NCBI GenBank assembly: GCA_948567375.1
Contig: OX419762.1
Coordinates: 50,387,034-50,451,033 of the forward strand
Source: Lunularia cruciata
Lineage: Eukaryota; Streptophyta; Marchantiopsida; Lunulariales; Lunulariaceae
DNA length: 64,000 bases
Direction of reading: 5' to 3'
The notes beneath the pieces were generated by a model. The model searched no databases and had not been told where the DNA came from. It saw nothing but the letters and a program-made list of their open reading frames with translations. A program made the position numbers and the translations under genes. Positions 30,743-41,058 of this stretch are shown here, one piece after another (positions within the stretch are counted from its first letter, which is position 1; every line of letters begins with the position of its first letter).

Positions 30743-32837
30743 TGTCAAGAAATAGCCCACATGTACCATTGATGCCATTTGGTATGAGAGTTTTGATTTC
30801 TTGCATTACAATAACTTCGGGTTTTTTTAAATTATTTTATCTCTAGAATAACTTTCATGCCATTGTGAAGTTGGAAGTTCTTTTATATTTCCTAAGCTTG
30901 AAGGTTTGGAAATGATGCATAAACTCAAGAGTCATAAACTCAGGAGTCATAAATTTATGTTACACGAGCTCATGACTTTTGTTTTATGTTAATGGGGTCT
31001 TAGGAGTATTTTCCATTTTTTAATGGAAGAGCAAAAAAATAAATTGATAATGCTTTGAGTGACCAGGAGTGTGGAGAGAAAGTTTTGAAGGAGTCTTTGG
31101 CTGATGATAGGACAATGAAGGGTTTGGAGAAAGCTTTGAGTGATCAAGAGGGTTTAAGGAATGTTTTGTGAAGCCTTTGTTAATGACAAGCTAGTGGAGG
31201 GTTTGGAGAAAGCTTTGAGTGATCAAGGGTTTTAGGAATGTTTTGGGAGGTCTTTGGCAATTGACAGGCCATAAGGGTTTAGTGAGAATGCTTTGAGTGG
31301 ACAGAGGAGATCTCTGGGTGATGACAAGATAGTGAAGGGTTTGGAGAAAGCTTTGAGTGATCACAAGGGTTTCAAGAATGTTTTGGGAGGTCTTTGGCAA
31401 TTGACAGGCCATAAGGGTTTAGGGAGAATGCTTCAAGTGGACAGAGGAGATCTTTGGCTAATACATGTCGGTAAGGATTTGGAGAATGCTTTGGAATGTG
31501 GAGAGAAAGCTTCAAAGGAGTCTTTGGCTGATGATAGGAAAATGAAGGATTTGGAGAAAGCTTTGAGTGATCAAGAGTTTAAGGAATGTTTCATGAAGCT
31601 TTTGTTAATGATAGTCTAGTAAGGGTTTGAGAGAATGATTCAAAGAAGTCTTTGGCTGATGATAGGATAGTGAAGGGTTTGGAGAAAGCTTCGAGTGATC
31701 AGGAGGGTTTCAGGAATGTTTTGGGAGGTCTTTGGCAATTGATAGGCCATAACGGTTTAGTGAGAATGCTTCGAGTGGACAGAGGAGATCTCTGGCTGAT
31801 GATAGGACAATGAAGGGTATGGTGGTGGCTGCAAAGGAGAAAAATATTGGAGGGAAGACAAGTGACTGTGCAGAAGCAGAGGGAGAAAAGAATTTTTGTG
31901 TGCTTCTGAGATAAGGGAAAGAGATATCAAAGGCGTAAGAAATATGAGCAGAGAACTTCAAAGGTGAGAGATATTGCTTTCTTGAACAGAGAGGAGGAAA
32001 TGAGATGATGCATCAAATAAGAAAGTGAGGTCCAGGTAGGAGAACCCTCAAGGGGAAAGTCTGAACTGAACAAAGAGAGAAATGCTTGGCTATGCCAGGA
32101 CAGAGAAGAACAAAAAAAATTTGAGAATGAATTTTGAATTGATTGTGACAGAGCATAAAAGAGAAGAGGTTGAGAGAGTTGGTTGTTTGTGATAGGACGA
32201 GGAAGAGAAGATTGTTGGAATGAATTGCTTGGACAGTCAAGGAGTTTAGGTGTGGTCATTGTATAGAATAGAGCTGTTTTGCTTTGTCTAACTTATAAAT
32301 GCATGGCTGGTAAATATGATGATTGTACTCTAATGCATGTATTCTAAATGTAGATATTGACAAGGGAAGGACTCCATTTTAGGAGCTCTCGGTCTAGTTT
32401 ATATGAATGACACAATTCAATGATCTGGATGCCCAGGTTTGAGTCCGGTTAGATCACTTGTGGCTATTCTACAAACCTCACCAGATCCAGTCCTATAAAC
32501 CCGTTTGGTCCAAAACCACAAACCCTAACTCTAGAGGTGAACTGGAAACAAGACTATATAAGATTAAAGAGCCACAAACCCAAAGTAGATAGAACAAAAA
32601 CAGTTCTGTGAACGTCAATGTTAACCTACAAGATCAAACACACAAACCCCAATAAGAGCCTACCACTAGGAGCAATTGGAAACAACTACTTTAATAAGGG
32701 CAAGATTGCCAATGATACAAGAGTAAGAGAAAGAGTATCGGACTACAAGAATCCTTGAGTCTTTGACAACAAGAGCAATCTAAGCATGAGCAACTAGGTG
32801 CTTGATGCACTCTTGAGACCAGAAAAACCCCGTGACA
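30743..32837 (-). mobile_element. LTR-like unit D2 (2.1 kb), second copy of D
   Basis: On the minus strand it starts TGTCACGGGG and ends TTTCTTGACA. Both terminal regions align with D1 (for example ACCAAATGGCAYCAAT near one end, TCAAGAGTGYA near the other, and GAGCTCCTAAAATGGAG inside). It interrupts the RT of family B, whose sequence continues at both ends. The target duplication is ambiguous (ACAA is possible if the last three bases are shared). Being 1.1 kb shorter than D1 is largely due to a different minisatellite content. Long minus-strand frames here are compositional. Confidence 0.65.
31040..31830. repeat. Minisatellite region in D2
   Basis: Blocks such as 'gggtttggagaaagctttga', 'gaatgttttgggaggtcttt' and 'ggacagaggagatctctggc' recur irregularly four to six times in higher-order order. 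The position inside the unit corresponds to the arrays in D1, but the repeat sequences are different. Confidence 0.75.
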
Positions 32838-35800
32838 TTGTAAGGATCAATAACCCAAAATGCTATTATGGACTTATCCTCCTCCTTGATTGGCAATTGA
32901 TGATATCTTGCTCAAAGATCCAAAGTATTGAAGACCTTTGCATGCCCAATTGCATCAAAGATCTCCTCTGGTGTAGGCATGGCATACTGATCAGCCTTAG
33001 TCTATCGGTTGATAGGATGGTAATCTCCACATATCTGCTTATTTGTGTAGTTGCTATGCATATCCTTCTTGGCTGGCATCACTATCGTTGATGCATAGTC
33101 TCCATGTGAAATCTCCACCAAACCAGCCTCAAAATAATCACTACTCTGGCTCTGAATCAATGTCCTCTCCATATAACTATATCGATAAGGACATCAAAAA
33201 ATTAGTGTATTGTTAGTCAGCTCAATTTGAATACCAAGTCCTTTTAGAGCACCCAAATCCTTCATATTGAAGGCAAAACAACTCTTGTAGCTCCTCAAGA
33301 ACTCCCAAACTCCCCCTCTTTCCTCTCTTGTAAGCTTGGGTTCAAGATCTGGCTCCCAAGTATCCTTTGTAACTGTAGTAGGAGCGGAAGACGTGCTGAT
33401 TGGCTGCTACACTGGACTCTTAGGAGTAGTAGTGTCATGCTCCCAAGCACTAGAGGTCCTAACCTCAATGTGAAAAAATCCCTCCACTTTGGTTGCAAGC
33501 TCCGCATGTCCTCTAGCAGCATCTCAAGTGGACCAAGGATGTAATCCAAGTAGCCCATGCTCACTTGGATGGACTCCAAGTAGACCACTCTCTCTAATAG
33601 CTATTGGATGTATCTCAAGAATACCATGTCCACTTGGTCCATCACCCCTAGCATGTGCTTGAATCATCTCAATAAGCATAGAGCTCACAATTGTCCAAGT
33701 GGTGATGCCTATCAAGCACATCTTACATTGCTTTGCCAACTCAAGGCTCACAATCTAGGTCAAACAATTCAAGTCCATAGCTTGACCTAACACTTGATGC
33801 TTGGATTCCCCTTACACTACTAGAATAGCAATAATATTGGTGAAAAAACCCATCACCCGGTCTCTCTCATTGGCGTTGGGCTCTGCCAACTACTATAATT
33901 GTGAGTCCCAAACCAATCCAAGACCCCTCCTCTCAAAAAGCATGAGAGCTTGGAAAACTCATAAGTGTGGGAAAAGTGGCTCTAGGCTATCCAACTAGGT
34001 TCACCAATGCCATAGATGACCTATCAACCACTACCACCATCTGAGATTGACCCCCAACATCCAAGATATCATCAACAATGATGTGGTCTAGTCATTGAAT
34101 CCCATCATAAACATGATGTAGAACCTCTCTAGGTAAGAGGTTTGTCCACCAAAGACAAAGATGATGAGCTTGTGATCCCACTTTGGTTGCATCTAACAAA
34201 ACAGCAGGTCCCATCTAAGAATATACCTAATATGTACTTGTCACCACCAAAGTGCAAGAATCACCCATCAAAGGGACGTTCTCCAAAATATAAGTGAGAG
34301 AAATGGTGATGAACCTAGAGATGTCGTAGTATCCATAATATCTCCCAGAATACACCAGAATAGGGATTTTAAAGACATCGACCTTGGCCAACATGTGTAT
34401 GTCCTTGACATGGCCTTCCAAAAATCACCAAATGAATAGGCCCATGTTGCTCCAAATCATGCGCTCCCACCAAAGAAATGTCTGTTGGTAGGGCCTTTTG
34501 GTAACCCTTGACCGCTGATATCGGTAATAACTCATGATACCAATAGGCCAAGTGTGCCATATGATAGAGAGAGACTTGCTTGGCAGTCTCATCTCTCTCC
34601 ACATACAATTATCTATGTACTTGTATACTAGTCTAGTGTTAATCCCACTGAACAACTCCAATAGATATATTCTCTCTATTGGATACTGCCAAGCAATGAG
34701 TGTGGTATCCAAAGGTGTCAAGGTAATTGACTTGGGAGGCTCATCTTCACACTCATATTTTGGTGGTACAAAGGCTCCACTCCAAGCTTATTGCACCAAC
34801 CAATCTACATGTTGCTGTAATACCTCCTCTGAACTCCACAATGGAACATCTAAGGTGGATGGAACAATCCCACTTGTACTCCAAATCAGAGTGATATCCT
34901 CTGGTACTGGAGTATCCTTTGCATGGGTATTCCCCTCCAATAAGTCACCAAGCCAAGCAACAACACCACTAAAAGCTAAAATTGATGCTGCTATGGTCTT
35001 AGACTATAGTGAGCCAAGACTGCCACTACTAAAGCATATTGGTAGGCAACATACTTGTTCCTCACCTGACTACCAACCTGGTCTATAGGAGGTTGTCTCC
35101 TCCCAATAGTCAATACTAAAACCCATGGGGTGTAACATTGCTCTCCCAACTAGCACATCATATGACTCAACTATTTTTGTAATAGCTTGAGCTCTCACCA
35201 CCGAGCTATCAATCAGATGACTAGGCTGAATTTGAACAACTAGCTCTCCACATGTGATATACTATGTCAAACAACCTCCTAGAGATGTTTGGATTTGAAA
35301 TGGACATCTCTCCACATTGGTCTTCTGTAACCCTAGACAAACAACTGTAGCTTTCCCCAACATAAGGGGCTGTGCACTAGAGTCTAATAAGACTCTCTAT
35401 GGTGTATAGATCTTCCTTGAAGGTCCCACTAAATGAAAAATCCCCCTTTGGTTATCCAATAAGACAACACCAAGTGTGAACCATGCTCTCTCAATGACCG
35501 GTCTAGTTGGCAATCCTACAATCTGGCCGCTGCTGCCTACCATAAACCACTGGTCATTGATTGGATCCCATGCTCTTCAACCAAGTCAACTCCATTGTCA
35601 ACCACCTTTGCTCTAGTAGTAGGGACCACATCATCCATACCCTCACAAAGCATGGTAGCCAACCAGAACAGTGAGCTTGGGTCAACTCCTAATATACACG
35701 TCACTGGCTAAAAATAACGGATAACATGTAATCAGCTGAGCCACTTCCAACATCATGCTAGACTCAATCTGTGTAGTAGCAGGTGGTTGACTAGCAGGTA

Positions 35801-35894
35801 GTCTATCATGCACCCCATCACCACCTACCACACTTGCATTGGGACATCTAGGAGCCATGGATGTCATTTGTAATGCCTCAAGGAGCATGAAAGA
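32838..35894 (-). pseudogene. Family B protease to RT N-terminus (minus)
   Basis: On the minus strand the aspartic protease core L-L-D-S-S-A-Q-P with MLGKA is at about 35,393-35,325. A long linker (about 35,300-33,300) follows, ending in CFAFNMKDLGALKG, which in Ty3/gypsy elements precedes the RT. The RT N-terminal part (33,100-32,838: GDYHPINR, PTPEEIFDAIGHAKVFNTLDL) follows and is cut by D2. Multiple stops break the frame. The sequence aligns with the plus-strand copy from 37,239 on. Confidence 0.75.
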
Positions 35895-36539
35895 TTAGGG
35901 GAGTCTAACATGTCTCCCAACCTCTCTTCTCTGTGTGTCCAACTCCATTGATGCTCTTCTAGGCTCTAGAGCACTTATTGCACTCCTAGTCACTATTGCA
36001 GATGCATCCACCTGGGCTACTCCGCACATGAAGTCCAAAGCATCTCTATCACCAACATATGAGGTGGAAGCCTCAGCACCCAAATCTGATCTCCTATGAG
36101 CAATGGCCATACTAGCCAATCTTTGCTCCAATTGCTCAATCCGAGTAGCCATAGCTATATTAGAAGTAAGGGCAGGTACTACATGTACTGATCCTCTACT
36201 ACACCTAGTAGAGGATCTACTAGGTGTAGATCCTCTACCACCACCTCCACCACCTTGTCCTCCATGAACTTGAACTCCTCTACTACCTGCCATAACAGCC
36301 CTATCAAAGCACTGGTCACTAGTGTGACCAAATCTGTGGCAATGCTCACATTGTCTCTGTGCTAGTTGTGATGCACCAGAGGTATCAAGTTTGCTGCCCT
36401 AAGGGCACTCTCTCTTATGGTGAGGTCCACCACAAGTCCAACAAGCAACACCACTACTCATTGGCTATTAATGACCCAAAAATGAAGGTAAGGGTTTGGC
36501 ACTAGGCCCTCCACTCGCTCCATAGGATCTAGGTTGTCT
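35895..36539 (-). pseudogene. Family B gag zinc-knuckle and coiled-coil part (minus)
   Basis: Read on the minus strand from 36,460: a knuckle-like C-W-T-C-G-G-P-H-H-K-R-E-C (one residue shorter than canonical), a stop, then a canonical C-E-H-C-H-R-F-G-H-T-S-D-Q-C (about 36,350-36,305). A Gly/Arg/Ser-rich linker follows and an open frame of 132 codons (36,293-35,895) with a short coiled-coil-type stretch (TRIEQLEQRLASMA). Two knuckles are unlike family A. The element's upstream gag and 5' LTR are absent because a solo LTR begins at 36,540. Confidence 0.65.
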
Positions 36540-37238
36540 TGTAACACCCATTTGTGCATGTGTGTGGCATTTTGATATTTAGCTTGGTATTACAAATATT
36601 TGAGATATATTATTTATATGGAGATAAAGGATGGCTCCACATTAATCATGTTTAGCTAAAGTTAGTCATAGCTAAGATAGTGGAGATCTTACTTTAAAGC
36701 CAGTGGAAAAGATGAGCACCATTATTGTGGATTCTAGTGTGTTGAATTGGTATTATTCTTAGGTGTTTGGATTTGAGGAAAGAGTTTAGAACTCTTGGGC
36801 CCATAAGCTTTTTTATTTTAGATTATTCTATAGTCCAAGGATAGCCCATGTGAAGGAATCCTTGACTTAGTGGTTGGATCAAGATAAGATCACATGCTTA
36901 ATAGAATATGCCCATGTGGATGGATATTCCTTTATACTTTTTGAATTTACCCTAAACTTGACTTTTAGCCTAGTAACTTGAGTTACAATGTTAAATAGTA
37001 ACTTTAGTGCATAACTATTTCAAAAATATATAAACAAGGGGTGAGGAGGTACTCATCATCCTTTCATTTGTTACTATCTCTCTCTCATTGAGTTCTCTAA
37101 TGAGCAATGTCTTGAGTCTTGGAGAGTTAGCCTTGGAGAAGTATGATGGAGTTGGGGTTCCTTGCCTTCTTAGTCCATGGTGCGCTACCATAATAACCAT
37201 AAGAGGTTCATCCTAAGTGAGAGACATGCCGGCTCACA
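36540..37238 (+). repeat. Solo LTR of family A without target duplication
   Basis: 699 bp, TGTAACACCC...CTCACA, clearly diverged from the A1 and A2 LTRs. The four bases before it (GTCT) and after it (GGTT) do not match. To the left is minus-strand family-B gag; to the right is plus-strand family-B pol, so it joins two different B elements. This is the expected product of recombination between two family-A LTRs located in two B copies. Confidence 0.85.
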
Positions 37239-38679
37239 GGTTTGGCTATGGATTTGAATTGTTTGACTTGGATTGTGAGCCTTGGCTTGGCAGAGCAACG
37301 TAGGATGCACTTCATAGGCATCACCACTTGGACACTTGTGAGCTCTATGCCTATTGAGACAATTTAGGCACATGCTAGGCGGTGATGGACCAAGTGGAGA
37401 AGGTATTCTTGGGACACTGCTTGTAGCTACTAGGGAGAGTGGTCTTCTTGGAGTCCATCCAAGTGAGCATGGTCTACTTGGATTACACCCTTGGTCTACT
37501 TGGGATGCAGCTAGAGGACGTATGGAGCTTGCAGCCAAAGTAGAGAGAGTTTTTCACATTGAGATTGGGACCTCTAATGCTTGGGAGCATGACATTACTA
37601 CTCCTAAAATCCTAGTGTGGCAGCCAATCACTATGTTTGCCACTCTTATGGTAGTTACAAAGGACACTTGGGAGTCAGATCTTGGACCCAAGCTTACAAG
37701 AGAGGAAAGACAAAGAGTTTGGAGGTTCTTGCGGAGTTACATGAGTTGTTTTGCCTTCAATATGAAGGATTTTGGTGCTCTAAAAGGACTTAGTATTTGG
37801 ATTGAGCTGACTAGCAATACACCAATTTTTTGACATCCTTGTTGATATAGTAATATGGAGAGAGCATTAATTTAAAGCCGGAGTAGTAACCTTTTGATGC
37901 TGGTTTGGTGGAGATTTCACATAGAGAGTATACATCAGCTATAGTGATACCAACCAAGAAAGATATGCATGACAACTACATAGATAGGCGGATGTGTGGA
38001 GATTAACGCCCTCTCAACCGATAGACTAGGGCTGATTGGTATACCATACCTACACCGGAGGAGATCTTTGATGTGATTGGGCATGCAAAGGTCTTTAGCA
38101 CTTTGGATCTTTGAGCAGGATATCATTAGTTGCTGATCAAGGAGGAGGATAAGTCCAAGATAGCATTTTGGGCTATTAATCCTCACGACAAAGATGTATT
38201 ATATTAGTGGAGATTCTTACCGTTTGGGTTTAAGAATGCTCTTGTTGAAATCTAGAGGGTCATGGATAGGATCCTAGCTAGATTGGGTTTTGCTTGGTGC
38301 TATATTGATGGCATTTTGGTCTATAACACTATGGTGGAGGAGCATGAGAGGCATTTGTTGGAGGTATTTGAGAGGTTGAGATCTCATGGACTCAAATTAC
38401 ATCCTTGGAAGTGTAGGTTCTTCCACAAGCAAGTTGAGTATTTGGGTCACACTATCTACCCTGGAGGACTTGGTGTTCAGCTGACCAAGGTGGAGGCTAT
38501 TGCATGTATTCTTGGCCTAAGGATGTGAGCAGAGTGCAAGCATTCATTGGGTTTGCAAACTTCCATCACCACTATATTAGAGGATTTGGTGCCATTGCCA
38601 AGATCTTGACAAAGTTGACCAAGCTTACACAGGAGTGGTGTTGGGGAGATGAGCAAGAGATAACTTTTGTAGAGCTCAA

Positions 38680-38770
38680 GGAGAGGTTGACATTTGCTAA
38701 GCTTTTGTAGAGCTCAAGGAGAGGTTGACATTTGCTAAGCTTTTGTAGAGCTCAAGGAAAGGTTGACATT
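38680..38770 (+). repeat. Local triplication in B(+) RNase H region
   Basis: The block 'gagctcaaggagaggttgac' with 'atttgctaagcttttgta' is present three times in a row with a period of about 44 bases; the minus-strand B copy has one. It is a recent tandem expansion inside dead coding sequence. Confidence 0.8.
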
Positions 38771-40516
38771 TGCTTCTATTTTAAGGAGACCAATTAGAGG
38801 ATGACCATTTGAAGTTCAAACTAATTGGAGTATGTTGGGGCTTGGAGCAATGCTCACTCAGCATGATGATGAGGAGAAGGAGTTTGTGGTGGCCTATGCT
38901 AGTCACTCCAAAAAATTCAGTGGAGGCAAAGTATAATTCATATGAGGGAGAGTGCTTGGCAGCAGTATGGGCAATAGTACATTTTTTATGTTACCTATTT
39001 GGTAACCCCTTTACTTCCATCATTGATCATCAGCCACTGAAGTGGTTGATGTAGTCCAACAAGCTTTCAAGAAAGCTTGCACAATGAGCTTTGATTTTAC
39101 AACAGTATAATTTCATGGTTATTCATAAACCTGGAGTGGTGAACCATGATGCATATGGGTTGAGTAGAAACCCATGTCCTAGCCAGCAAGATCAGATTGG
39201 AGCACGTTGGTATGGTGAGATAGATGAAGAGATGGTGCCAAGTTGGCATGCATCTGCCTTTCTTTGTATATTTTCTAAGGCTTTGGTGATATCTTTCTTA
39301 GTGCATACAGAAGGAGTTATTGAGGTCACAGATCCAAAGAGTGGAGATAGAGGTACAATTCAGCAAGACATTCATGATGATGTATTAATGATGGACTATC
39401 TTTGCACTGGTGTTGTGGGTGGCATAGTTGGGACCAAGGAAAGAGACCATGTTCTTCAACAAGCCTGATGGTTCAGACTAGAGGGCAAATACCTTCTATG
39501 TGTATGAGAGGATAATAGAGTGCAAGTAGTACCACTTCCCTCTTAGAGACCAAAATTGGTCCATCATGCTCATGAAGAGCTAGGACATTTTGGAGTAAAG
39601 CGTACATATAGCTTATTCCAAAGTCATTATTGGTGGCACAATATACAGACCAATGTATAGTAGTTTGTTGCAAGATGTGTGGTTTGTGATCAAGCTAGAG
39701 CATCATTTAATGCTCTTATGCCATAGTTACACCCATTACCTATCATGGGATTGGGTTACCGTTGGAATTTAGATCTTTACCATTGATTGTGAGACATCAT
39801 CAGTACATTTTGGTGATGGTTTAGCACTTCTTCAAGTTGATTGAGTTGGTGGTACTTCTTGACAAGTCAAATGAAGGGATGACTTACTTGTTCTTGGATT
39901 GGATTTTGAGTCATTTTGGTGCACCAATTGAGGTTTTGACTAATCAAGGTATAGAGTTCTTAGGGGAGTTTCAAGTCTTATGTGACAAGGCTTTGATTGA
40001 TCATTGCACTACCTCCCAAGATCACCATGAGGTAGATGGTTTAGCAAAGAGAGTGGTTCAAACAATGAAGAGAGGATTGCAAAAGTATGGTTTGTAGAGA
40101 GGCCACTTGGGAGATTGGGATCTCTAGTTACCTTGGTTGGCCATGGGCTATCGGTTCAGTTGTCAAGCCTCCTTAGCATCCTTCTCTCCTTACTTTCTAC
40201 TCTATAAACAAGATCCAGATTTATGTGCAGCCATTTGTTGAGATGCTATTATAGTGTTGGACTTGGATGACCTAGATGTATGGATGAGTGCATGTTCTCA
40301 ACAAGTAGAGATCTTTCAAAGAGTGATGCCAATGGTCTTTGAGAACTTGGGTGATTGCTCAACATAAGGATACCTTATGTTATGCTACCATTCAAGGAGG
40401 AGATTATAGATCCTCAATCTGTTTATTTCATCTAGGTGACTATGTATATCTACAACAAACAACACCAATGACACTTGATGTTTCTATAGGCCGTACTATC
40501 TTGAGAGTGCAAGGTT

Positions 40517-40798
40517 TTGCCATCTAGATTGCTTTTGTTGGAAGGACATGATGGTATTGTCTGGAAGGATCATGTGTGCAATTGTGCGCCATGCCACCTC
40601 CCAAATAGTGATGGTACTATGGACCCAAGCTTGGTAGTTGTACATGTAGGCTTGCGGTGTTTGTTATGCGGCTCTTTTGGTGGAGTTGCTACTATGTTAG
40701 TGTGTGAGAGCTGTTTGAGAGGATGGCATATGGCATGTATGACTCCTGCTCTCATAGTGGTTCCTCAAGGACAGTGGTTATATCCTAGATGTACTTGA
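40517..40798 (+). CDS. PHD-finger C-terminus of family B pol (plus copy)
   Basis: 93-codon open segment. Zinc ligands by residue are C48, C51, C63, C66, H71, C74, then Y89 where a Cys is expected, and C92. The spacing C-x2-C-x11-C-x2-C-x4-H-x2-C-x14-x-x2-C is identical to the minus copy, which has all eight ligands. Before it is CAPCHLPNSDGT, shared with the minus copy (YHLPKIDGT). A one-base shift near 40,515 separates it from the upstream RVQGF frame. The stop directly follows the last Cys. Loss of one ligand suggests this finger no longer folds. Confidence 0.75.
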   Translation: MPSRLLLLEGHDGIVWKDHVCNCAPCHLPNSDGTMDPSLVVVHVGLRCLLCGSFGGVATMLVCESCLRGWHMACMTPALIVVPQGQWLYPRCT

Positions 40799-40956
40799 CC
40801 TATAGCTAGTTCATCCCTTATATGGTATAGATTGCAAACAAGCAACTAATGATAGGGTGCGATAGCACCCAACCTCTTGATCTTTTGCCCACCATATACT
40901 TGGAATAGATGGCTATCTGGAGTTAGAAAGACCTAACCACCAACTAGGAGGGTGAT

Positions 40957-41058
40957 TGTGGTACTTTAGAGTCCATGTATTACTTATGTGTGAGTTGTGC
41001 TTCTATAGTGTGTGATATTGACAGATGTATATGTATAGCAATGTATGTACGCATGACA
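40957..41058 (+). repeat. Putative short 3' LTR of family B (plus)
   Basis: It begins TGTGGTACTTTAGA after an aggagggtgat purine run and ends GCATGACA. It aligns with 5,248-5,335 (minus). Similarity between the two B copies stops here. Confidence 0.5.

Larger units (their letters stand above)
5248..36539 (-). mobile_element. Family B Ty3/gypsy element (minus), interrupted by five insertions
   Basis: The element's own pieces, read on the minus strand, are 36,539-32,838 (gag, protease, start of RT), 30,742-29,918 (RT, RNase H), 14,208-13,229 and 9,446-8,517 (integrase, PHD finger), and 5,355-5,248 (end and short LTR). Each break falls exactly where another element sits, and the reading resumes on the other side in agreement with the plus-strand copy at 37,239-41,058. 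The pieces add up to about 6.5 kb. The 5' LTR is missing because the element is cut at a solo family-A LTR at 36,540. It is dead: stops and frameshifts are frequent. Confidence 0.85.
37239..41058 (+). pseudogene. Family B element, plus-strand copy: pol with PHD finger
   Basis: 5'-truncated Ty3/gypsy pol. The protease-RT linker is at about 37,239-37,830. RT is at about 37,900-38,520, with the catalytic box changed to Y-I-D-G. RNase H is at about 38,780-39,060, partly scrambled by three copies of a 40-bp repeat near 38,680-38,760. A linker frame lies at 39,091-39,468, and the integrase zinc-binding domain at about 39,545-39,690 (HAHEELGHFG, C-V-V-C). The integrase core is at about 39,837-40,097, where VLTNQG has Asn for the catalytic Asp and AKR has Lys for the Glu. 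An SH3-like stretch (about 40,339-40,510) and a PHD finger (about 40,650-40,797) end the frame. Stops and frameshifts occur throughout. It is inactive, but it proves the domain order independently of the minus copy. Confidence 0.85.

Noticed and set aside
5356-32837. D1 and D2 as the two LTRs of one large element
   Set aside because: Each interrupts the family-B element separately, at different points, with B sequence on both sides of each unit.
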